A stretch of DNA of 7,490 nucleotides, from NCBI GenBank assembly GCA_030669775.1, contig DAOVCZ010000087.1, positions 1 through 7,490 of the forward strand. The letters run 5' to 3'. Below are positions 1-4,639 of this stretch, piece by piece. The DNA comes from Chloroflexota bacterium (GTDB taxonomy: Bacteria > Chloroflexota > Anaerolineae > Anaerolineales > UBA4823). The first letter of the stretch is position 1. Every line of letters starts with the position of its first letter. The notes beneath the pieces are model-generated. The model searched no databases and had not been told where the DNA came from. It worked only from the letters and a program-made list of their open reading frames with translations. A program made the position numbers and the translations under genes.

Positions 1-626
1 TACCACCTGCTGGTGAAGATAAACTGTACCCAGCTGAAGCTTATGGCGTGAAATTGATGTCGATCGGTTTCATGGTGAAAGCTGATCAACCATTGATCTG
101 GCGCGGGCCGATGCTTCACTCTGCGATCCGCCAGTTTCTGAGTGATGTTGAGTGGGGGGAGCTGGATTACCTGGTAGTCGACCTTCCACCTGGTACTGGA
201 GATGCTGGCTTAAGCCTGGCGCAAGCGATGCCATTAAGCGGGGGGTTGATCATAACCTTACCGCAGCAGGTTTCGCTGGATGATGCCAGACGTGGTCTGG
301 AGATGTTCCGCCAGATGAATGTGCCGATCTTTGGCGTGGTTGAGAATATGAGCTACTTGGAACTGCCTGATGGAACCCGCATGGATGTGTTCGGTACGGG
401 AGGTGGAGAGAGACTGGCTCAAGAAAGTGGAGTTCCATTCATCGGCACCATTCCGATGGATCCAGCAGTGCGAGAAGGCGGCGATCAAGGCGTCCCTGTA
501 ACCGTGAGCGATCCTGACTCCCCAGTTGCCCAGGCGTTGGATGCTATCGCCAAGGATGTGGCTGCCAAAATCAGCGTAGCGGCGATGCAAAATAACGATT
601 TTGTTCCCATCACGATGGTTGGATGA
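1..626 (+). CDS. mrp: Mrp/NBP35-family P-loop ATPase (ApbC-like iron-sulfur carrier), 5' partial
   Basis: The reading frame is already open at the left edge (first full codon at base 3) and ends with TGA at 624-626, giving about 207 codons. The usual family length is roughly 350 residues, so the N-terminal MIP18-like domain and the Walker A loop lie outside the window; the GTG at base 48 is internal, not the start. Seen: GVKLMSIGF near the left edge, the family signature DYLVVDLPPGTGD at 165-203, QQVSLDDARRG, and GVVENMSY followed by FGTGGGERLA. Known for the family: a deviant Walker ATPase that binds and transfers Fe-S clusters in the cytoplasm, usually through a CxxC between ENMSY and FG. 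Here that stretch (357-389) reads LELPDGTRMDV, and the visible part has no cysteine at all, so a cluster-carrier role is less certain. Its stop overlaps the next gene by four bases. Confidence 0.93.
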   Translation, partial: PPAGEDKLYPAEAYGVKLMSIGFMVKADQPLIWRGPMLHSAIRQFLSDVEWGELDYLVVDLPPGTGDAGLSLAQAMPLSGGLIITLPQQVSLDDARRGLEMFRQMNVPIFGVVENMSYLELPDGTRMDVFGTGGGERLAQESGVPFIGTIPMDPAVREGGDQGVPVTVSDPDSPVAQALDAIAKDVAAKISVAAMQNNDFVPITMVG

Positions 627-1540
627 TTATGAATCAGACAAAATCTTTGGTCGTTGGCGTTCGTTTCCAGAAGGTTGGGAAAATCTATCATTTTGATGCC
701 AGGAAGTTCAGCGACCTTCGTACTGGGGACTTTGCCGTCGTGGAGACCAGCCGGGGAAAGCAATTAGGAGAGGTGGTTCAAATATTGGATGAACCCTCCT
801 TACCGCCTCATGGTTCATGGAAGCCGATCAAACGCAAAGCCACACCACGTGACCTCTTGCTGCGCCAGATCTGGCAGCGAAAAGCAGTAGAAGCGATGAT
901 CAACTGCCGCGCTAAAGCGGCTGAATTGAAGATCGAAGGGGTAAAGATCGTTTCAGCAGAATTTACTTTTGATGGAAAACGACTCTCCTTCTTGTTCAGC
1001 ACTGAGACCGAAGAAAGAGTCGACCTAAAATCCTTGAAAAAGGCTATCCAGCGCACCTATCAACGCTCAAGAGTTGAAATGCGCCAGATTGGTCCACGCG
1101 ATGTGGCGAAAATTATTGGCGGGATGGGAGCATGCGGAATGGAATCGCGCTGCTGCTCGATTTTCTTGACGGAGTTCAGCCCCATCTCGATCAAGATGGC
1201 CAAGGAACAAGGAATCTCTCTGACACCTTCTGAGATCACCGGGATGTGTGGCCGCTTACGCTGCTGCCTGATTTATGAATTCCAGCATTATGTAGAGGCG
1301 CGCAAGCTGTTGCCCAAACGTAATAAACGGGTGATCACCCCGCAAGGAGAGGGGAAAGTGGTCGATACCTATCCATTAAAGGACTCCATCCTCGTTGATA
1401 TTGAGGGAGTGGGAAGAGAGGAATTTGATCGTCTGGATATCCAGCCATGGGATGAATTGGAAGAATTGCGCAGAAAATCCGCAGAGCCATGTGAGAAACA
1501 CGAAAACGGTGAATGTGATTGTGGCCAGGGGGTAAGTTGA
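623..1540 (+). CDS. ricT: PSP1 domain protein, RicT/YaaT-like
   Basis: A 305-residue cytoplasmic protein, slightly longer than Bacillus subtilis RicT (YaaT). Residues about 11-55 form the N-terminal part (VGVRFQKVGKIYHFDA, then GDFAVVETSRG). The PSP1 core follows, with PRDVAKIIGGMGACG (158-172), cysteines C171, C177 and C178, FSPISIKMAKEQG (185-197) and the hallmark TGMCGRLRCCLIYE (206-219; C209, C214, C215). A tail with C290, C298 and C300 ends the protein. Known for the family: in Bacillus, RicT joins RicA and RicF in an Fe-S-containing complex that affects RNase Y-dependent mRNA processing; RicA and RicF are not visible here. The ATG at 623 overlaps the mrp stop (ATGA); a second ATG at 629 is a possible start, with a weak GGAT before it. 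Translational coupling to mrp is likely. I am sure of the family, less sure that the role matches Bacillus. Confidence 0.92.
   Translation: MIMNQTKSLVVGVRFQKVGKIYHFDARKFSDLRTGDFAVVETSRGKQLGEVVQILDEPSLPPHGSWKPIKRKATPRDLLLRQIWQRKAVEAMINCRAKAAELKIEGVKIVSAEFTFDGKRLSFLFSTETEERVDLKSLKKAIQRTYQRSRVEMRQIGPRDVAKIIGGMGACGMESRCCSIFLTEFSPISIKMAKEQGISLTPSEITGMCGRLRCCLIYEFQHYVEARKLLPKRNKRVITPQGEGKVVDTYPLKDSILVDIEGVGREEFDRLDIQPWDELEELRRKSAEPCEKHENGECDCGQGVS
1527..1539 (+). promoter_or_regulatory. Shine-Dalgarno and TTG start that fix the PIG-L gene start
   Basis: AGGGGGT at 1527-1533 lies three bases before a TTG at 1537-1539. The TTG overlaps the ricT TGA at 1538-1540, giving a TTGA four-base overlap of the same kind as the ATGA between mrp and ricT. 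An upstream in-frame TTG at 1519 has no comparable purine run and would force a longer overlap, so 1537 is preferred. The inference rests on spacing and overlap geometry alone. Confidence 0.6.
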
Positions 1541-2268
1541 ACGAGGCTGAGACACCTGACAATTGGGATTCCCCGCAGCCCATCCTGGTGATCCTGGCAC
1601 ACCCAGATGATCCAGAGTTTTTTTGTGGGGGGACTATCGCCCGGTGGGTCCTCGCCGGGCACCAGGTTTCCTATTGTTTGTTGACATGTGGGGATAAAGG
1701 TACTTCAGATCGAGCTCTTACCCCAGATGCTTTGTGTGCCCAACGCCAGGGTGAACAGATGGCTGCAGCTGCTGTCCTGGGGGTACACCAGGTTCGCTTT
1801 CTGGATCACCCGGATGGGTATCTTGTGCCCGATCTGGAATTACGCAAAGAGATCACCAGGGTGATCAGGCAAGAACAACCCAATGTGCTGGTAACCTGCG
1901 ATCCCACCAATCTATATGTGCGGGAGACCTATCTTAACCACCCAGATCACCGGGCAGCGGGCCAGGCAACCCTGGATGCAGTTTTTCCTGCCGCGCGTGA
2001 TCATTTGAATTTCATCGAATTGTGGCGCGATGAGAATCTTGAACCACATGTTGTTCGCGAGGTATGGATCTCCTTACCACAGGAAGCTAATGTTTCCTTG
2101 GATGTGACAGAACATTGGCAGTTGAAGCTGCGGGCTCTCTTTGAACACAAGAGCCAGATTGGAGATCCTGCTCAGTTGAAAGAACGCTTACTCAAGCGGC
2201 ATACACCTGACAGCAGCCCAGAAAACCCACGTTTTGAGGAACAATTTAAAAGGTTAGTGCTTGCCTGA
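1537..2268 (+). CDS. PIG-L (LmbE-like) family zinc-dependent deacetylase
   Basis: A 243-residue protein if started at the TTG at 1537 (249 from the TTG at 1519). The first zinc-site motif is AHPDDPE at residues 21-27 followed by CGGTIARW, and the second is NHPDH at 134-138. By family analogy H22, D25 and H138 bind zinc, with D24 as the likely catalytic acid/base. FLDHPDGYL (88-96) is another typical element. There is no signal peptide or membrane segment, so it is probably cytoplasmic. Known family members remove acetyl groups from N-acetylglucosamine-type substrates, including precursors of mycothiol, bacillithiol and GPI, and some secondary metabolites. Nothing here picks the substrate: no glycosyltransferase or thiol-ligase gene is adjacent. 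It closes the mrp-ricT cluster and is probably co-transcribed with it. Confident of the family, not of the substrate. Confidence 0.9.
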   Translation: MNEAETPDNWDSPQPILVILAHPDDPEFFCGGTIARWVLAGHQVSYCLLTCGDKGTSDRALTPDALCAQRQGEQMAAAAVLGVHQVRFLDHPDGYLVPDLELRKEITRVIRQEQPNVLVTCDPTNLYVRETYLNHPDHRAAGQATLDAVFPAARDHLNFIELWRDENLEPHVVREVWISLPQEANVSLDVTEHWQLKLRALFEHKSQIGDPAQLKERLLKRHTPDSSPENPRFEEQFKRLVLA

Positions 2269-2410
2269 AGCGGAAGATTATCATACAGTCAAATCCCCTA
2301 AGACAAGAGTATATAGATTACCTGGTCAGGTTTGAGGCTGTCGGAAATAATAAAGAAATCTCCAATATCCATCCAAGGGGGACCTGTTTGCTAGATTCTA
2401 TGGAGGCATC
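2269..2410 (+). other. 142-base gap with a doubtful 49-codon frame
   Basis: No convincing terminator or sigma70 promoter is visible. ACCTG-GT-CAGGT near 2320-2331 is a small 5-bp inverted repeat and too short to mean much alone. One frame stays open from 2250 to the TGA at 2412-2414. If read from a CTG at 2265 it would encode 49 residues, overlapping both the upstream stop (CTGA) and the downstream start (GTGA) by four bases. It has no ATG, GTG or TTG near its beginning and it uses ATA, CTA, AGA and AGG codons. I do not call it a gene. Confidence 0.3.
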
Positions 2411-2413
2411 GTG
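2402..2413 (+). promoter_or_regulatory. Ribosome binding site for the GTG-started M20 gene
   Basis: GGAGG at 2402-2406 is followed after four bases by GTG at 2411-2413. The nearby ATG at 2400 is in a different frame, and no other start in the right frame lies near the conserved N-terminus, so GTG is the start. The spacing is a little short but the Shine-Dalgarno is strong. Confidence 0.7.
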
Positions 2414-3583
2414 ATCGATTTTCTGGGCGAGGCACAGGAGTTGTTCGAGTACACGCGAGATTTTCGCAGAGATTTTCACCGCCACCCTGAATTAGGATTT
2501 CAAGAGGTGCGCACGGCTGGGATCGTGGCTCGTGAACTGACCGATCTAGGTCTGGAAGTGAGCACCGGTGTGGGGAAAACAGGTGTTGTGGCAACGCTGG
2601 AGGGTGGCAGTCAGGAACCAGTCGTACTGGTGCGGTTCGATATGGATGCACTTCCAATCCAGGAAGAGACGGGTGCCGAATATGCTTCCCAAACGCCGGG
2701 TATCATGCACGCTTGCGGTCATGATGGACATACGGCTGCTGGCTTGGCAGTAGCCCGCATGCTGGAAGCTCGTAAGGGGGAATTGGGGGGGATGGTTAAA
2801 TTCGTCTTCCAACCTGCGGAGGAAGGTCTCGGTGGTGCGGAGGCGATGGTCGCGGATGGTGTTTTAGAAAATCCCAGGCCTGATCTAAGCCTGTCCCTTC
2901 ACCTGTGGAATGACAAACCTGTTGGTTGGATCGGTGTCACCCCTGGACCTGCAATGTCAGCCTCAGACCGGTTTACGGTCAAGATCGTTGGTCGGGGTGG
3001 ACATGGCGCCTCTCCATACCTGGCAATTGACCCGGTTGTGGCAGGTGCTCAAGTGATTTCCGCTCTGCAGAATATTGTAGCTCGTAATGTAGACCCACTC
3101 GAGTCAGCGGTTGTGACTGTTACCAGCATGACCGGGGGTGAGGCTTTCAATGTCATCCCAGAGACTGTCGAGTTGAAAGGCACTATCCGCTCATTTAATC
3201 CACAAGTACGTAAGCTGGTCCTAGAACGCTTTGAACAAATCACCACCGGTGTTGCAGAGGCGCTGAGCTGTCGGGCAGAAGTGGAGTTAAAGCGTGTGAC
3301 ACCCGCGGTTGTTAATGACCCCGAGATGGCAAAACGAGTTCAAGAGGTGGCGGGAAGAGTGTTTCCAGATTCTGTGATCGACAACAAGGAACGCACGATG
3401 GGATCGGAAGATATGGCATATATGATGGAGGACATCCCCGGTTGCTATTTCTTCGTGGGATCGGCCAACCATGAAAGCGGCTTAGATGCAGCCCACCACC
3501 ACCCAAAATTTGATTTTGACGAAAGCGCCTTACCGCGCGCCGCGGCTTTGATGGCTTCAGCTGTAGTTGAATTTCTGGGTTGA
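2411..3583 (+). CDS. M20D-family metallo-amidohydrolase (N-acyl amino acid / IAA-amino acid hydrolase-like)
   Basis: A 390-residue cytoplasmic protein of normal family length. It starts with the M20D N-terminal motif DFHRHPELGFQE (21-32). It then has VRFDMDALPI (74-83; the family more often has RADMDALP), HACGHDGHT (100-108), FQPAEEG (133-139), SLHLW (162-166), the lid-domain GRGGHGA (194-200), TMGSEDMAYM (329-338) and AHHHPKFDFDE (361-371). By family analogy C102, H104, E138, H164 and one histidine of 362-364 (most likely H364) bind two metal ions, and E137 is the general base. The dimerisation/lid domain is inserted at about 184-300. Known members hydrolyse N-acyl amino acids, hippurate, indole-acetyl-amino acids or N-acetyl-diaminopimelate, so the exact substrate is open. 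It is separated from the PIG-L gene by 142 bases and from the next gene by 290 bases. Confidence 0.93.
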   Translation: MIDFLGEAQELFEYTRDFRRDFHRHPELGFQEVRTAGIVARELTDLGLEVSTGVGKTGVVATLEGGSQEPVVLVRFDMDALPIQEETGAEYASQTPGIMHACGHDGHTAAGLAVARMLEARKGELGGMVKFVFQPAEEGLGGAEAMVADGVLENPRPDLSLSLHLWNDKPVGWIGVTPGPAMSASDRFTVKIVGRGGHGASPYLAIDPVVAGAQVISALQNIVARNVDPLESAVVTVTSMTGGEAFNVIPETVELKGTIRSFNPQVRKLVLERFEQITTGVAEALSCRAEVELKRVTPAVVNDPEMAKRVQEVAGRVFPDSVIDNKERTMGSEDMAYMMEDIPGCYFFVGSANHESGLDAAHHHPKFDFDESALPRAAALMASAVVEFLG

Positions 3584-3606
3584 TTCCTGCTTCGAGTTAC
3601 AATTTC

Positions 3607-3612
3607 TATAAT
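3607..3612 (+). promoter_or_regulatory. Candidate -10 element (TATAAT) just after the M20 gene
   Basis: TATAAT is a perfect sigma70 -10 hexamer. The -35 position at 17-base spacing (3584-3589, TTCCTG) matches the consensus poorly and there is no extended -10 TG, so the promoter would be weak or need an activator. The inverted repeat at 3613-3649 would cover its start point. It could be chance in an AT-rich stretch. Confidence 0.35.
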
Positions 3613-3649
3613 ACAATTAACCAGTTCTCCAGTGAACTGTGAAAATTGT
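3613..3649 (+). repeat. Two-part imperfect inverted repeat
   Basis: The outer arms ACAATT (3613-3618) and AATTGT (3644-3649) and the inner arms CAGTTC (3622-3627) and GAACTG (3634-3639) are perfect complements. They are separated by a 3/4-base internal loop, with a 6-base apex (3628-3633). Twelve pairs in 37 bases directly downstream of a TATAAT suggest an operator or an RNA hairpin. What follows is a G run then an A run, not a T run, so it is not a typical rho-independent terminator. Confidence 0.55.
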
Positions 3650-3701
3650 GGGGGAGAAAAAACTTCAGATCGCGAATCATTATTGATCAAGAATTCGAAC
3701 T

Positions 3702-3754
3702 GCCGGTTGGTGGATTGGAACGAGATTGGAGGTTAAGCAGCGAATTAAACCGGC
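3702..3754 (+). repeat. GC-rich long-range stem enclosing two direct repeats
   Basis: GCCGGTT (3702-3708) pairs perfectly with AACCGGC (3748-3754), extendable by one T-G pair at 3701/3755. The 39-base loop contains GATTGGA twice, at 3713-3719 and 3724-3730, so 11 bases apart or about one helical turn. The repeats could be tandem protein-binding half-sites, or the whole could be a folded RNA leader. I recognise no known riboswitch class. Confidence 0.4.
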
Positions 3755-3790
3755 GATGTGTTCAGCTGCAAGTGGTTGGCTGGTTTTGGC

Positions 3791-3819
3791 TTGACGGATG
3801 ATTGTTGCCATGGTAAAAT
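3791..3819 (+). promoter_or_regulatory. Sigma70-type promoter for the GntR gene
   Basis: The -35 element TTGACG (3791-3796) matches 5 of 6 consensus bases. After a spacer of exactly 17 bases, the -10 element TAAAAT (3814-3819) also matches 5 of 6 and is preceded by TG-N at 3811-3813 (extended -10). Transcription would start near 3826, leaving a leader of about 48 bases before the ATG at 3874. This is the strongest promoter match I see in the window. With no terminator seen after the regulator, it may also drive korAB. Confidence 0.65.
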
Positions 3820-3829
3820 GTCAATCATC
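3797..3829 (+). repeat. 8-bp inverted repeat spanning the -10 element (candidate operator)
   Basis: GATGATTG (3797-3804) and CAATCATC (3822-3829) are perfect complements with a 17-base centre, extendable by a G-T pair. The left arm starts immediately after the -35 hexamer and the right arm covers the predicted start point, so a dimer bound here would block RNA polymerase. That suits autoregulation by the GntR protein, but no protein-DNA assignment can be made from sequence alone. Confidence 0.5.
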
Positions 3830-3857
3830 TGAATAATCGGATTAAACTAATTATTCA
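3830..3857 (+). repeat. 8-bp inverted repeat in the GntR leader (second candidate operator)
   Basis: TGAATAAT (3830-3837) and ATTATTCA (3850-3857) are perfect complements around a 12-base centre. It begins at the base after the previous dyad ends, downstream of the predicted start point and upstream of the weak GGGAT ribosome site at 3861-3865. It is AT-rich and so more likely a DNA-binding site than a stable RNA hairpin. Confidence 0.5.
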
Positions 3858-3873
3858 ACTGGGATTTGCCGCT

Positions 3874-4584
3874 ATGACACCAAAAAGCCTTTCCTCAGAT
3901 TTCCTGAATTACCTAGCTGAAACTTACCAGATGGATGAGGATTGCGAACGCCTGCCCTCCTTAAAGGTGTTGAGCAAGCAGCTGGGGGTCAGCGTTTCAT
4001 CCTTGCGAGAGCAGATGGAAGTTGGCCGTGCATTGGGCTTGGTTGAGGCGAAACCCCGCACTGGCCTGCGCCGCTTACCTTATTCATTTTTTCCAGCCGT
4101 CAATCAATCATTAACCTATGCCATCACGATTGACCAGGAGTACTTCCTGAAATTTGCAGATTTACGCCGAAATCTGGAAGCCGCTTTTTGGTACCAGGCG
4201 GTATATCTGCTCACCGAAGAAGACAAAGTTAATTTGCAAAAATTGATCGATCAGGCCTGGGAGAAACTGCGCGGAACCCCGATCCAAATCCCCCAGTTTG
4301 AACACCGCCAGCTGCATTTGACCATTTACAAGAGATTGGATAATCCATTCGTTTCCGGCATTCTAGAGGCTTACTGGGAGGCTTACGAAGCGGTTGGACT
4401 CAATCTTTACGCAGGCTATCGATATCTAGAAGAAGTGTGGACCTACCACCAACAGATGGTGGATGGTATATGTAATGGCGATCTTGATGCTGGTTATCAA
4501 GCCTTAGTTGAGCACACCGATTTAATCCGGCACAGGGTGGTTGGGCGTGAAGATAGAAAGATCATGGTCGCTCAATCCGATTAA
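3874..4584 (+). CDS. GntR-family transcriptional regulator, FadR subfamily (FCD domain)
   Basis: A 236-residue protein of normal length for the subfamily. Residues about 10-70 are the winged helix (RLPSLKVLSKQLGVSVSSLRE at 26-46, GLVEAKPRTGLRRLP at 55-69). Residues about 90-222 are the all-helical FCD ligand domain. The helix-turn-helix is divergent: the common PSERELA becomes PSLKVLS, and the Arg that in FadR follows GVT is V41, while R45 is kept. FCD regulators usually carry a metal site of Asp-x3-His plus two later His; here the pattern reads H144-x3-H148, H192 and H214, so the Asp position looks like His. The ligands of this group are mostly small carboxylates, which fits a role over the korAB genes 52 bases downstream. 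The ATG at 3874 has a weak GGGAT eight bases before it. The good promoter and two dyads just upstream suggest autoregulation. Family sure; ligand and targets inferred. Confidence 0.88.
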   Translation: MTPKSLSSDFLNYLAETYQMDEDCERLPSLKVLSKQLGVSVSSLREQMEVGRALGLVEAKPRTGLRRLPYSFFPAVNQSLTYAITIDQEYFLKFADLRRNLEAAFWYQAVYLLTEEDKVNLQKLIDQAWEKLRGTPIQIPQFEHRQLHLTIYKRLDNPFVSGILEAYWEAYEAVGLNLYAGYRYLEEVWTYHQQMVDGICNGDLDAGYQALVEHTDLIRHRVVGREDRKIMVAQSD

Positions 4585-4589
4585 ACTCA

Positions 4590-4603
4590 GCAAATAAATT
4601 TGC
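4590..4603 (+). repeat. Small AT-rich hairpin between the regulator and korA
   Basis: GCAAA (4590-4594) and TTTGC (4599-4603) pair around a four-base TAAA loop; TTTGC recurs at 4608-4612, so two alternative pairings exist. The stem is short and AT-rich with no T run after it, so I do not call a terminator. Read-through from the regulator into korA is plausible, perhaps with some processing or attenuation. Confidence 0.3.
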
Positions 4604-4618
4604 TTCGTTTGCAATAAT

Positions 4619-4639
4619 AAAGGAGATCAGTAATAAATG
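4619..4639 (+). promoter_or_regulatory. Ribosome binding site and start of korA
   Basis: AAAGGAGAT at 4619-4627 contains a strong Shine-Dalgarno (AGGAG, 4621-4625), with the ATG at 4637 eleven bases after it, a slightly long spacing. The 52-base gap has no credible -35/-10 pair, which favours transcription from upstream. Confidence 0.6.

Larger units (their letters stand above)
3584..3873 (+). other. 290-base structured non-coding region upstream of the GntR gene
   Basis: Every frame is interrupted; the longest possible short frames (15 codons from GTG 3639, 12 codons from ATG 3756) lack ribosome binding sites. The region holds, in order, a perfect TATAAT, a two-part inverted repeat, a GC-rich stem around two direct repeats, a good sigma70 promoter and two adjacent 8-bp dyads, each listed separately. 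No rho-independent terminator (GC stem plus T run) is present after the M20 gene. The most likely content is the control region of the regulator-korAB cluster, possibly with a structured leader or small RNA transcribed from the upstream TATAAT. Confidence 0.6.

Noticed and set aside
250..590. Overlapping reverse-strand reading frames inside mrp
   Set aside because: They lie antisense to a gene with clear family motifs and their translations show no recognisable domain.
3613..3660. Rho-independent terminator after the M20 gene
   Set aside because: The inverted repeat is good but is followed by G and A runs rather than a T run on the transcribed strand.
3639..3686. 15-codon frame from GTG in the non-coding gap as a leader peptide
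   Set aside because: No Shine-Dalgarno before it, no codon run typical of attenuators, and the GTG lies inside the inverted repeat arm.
3445..3690. Reverse-strand 81-codon frame running from the non-coding gap into the M20 gene
   Set aside because: Most of it is antisense to the conserved M20 C-terminus; no ribosome site or recognisable motif supports it.
3756..3794. 12-codon frame from ATG ending next to the -35 element
   Set aside because: No ribosome site, and its transcript would need the uncertain upstream promoter; length is well within chance.
4590..4620. Terminator separating the regulator from korA
   Set aside because: A 5-bp AT-rich stem without a T run is too weak to call.
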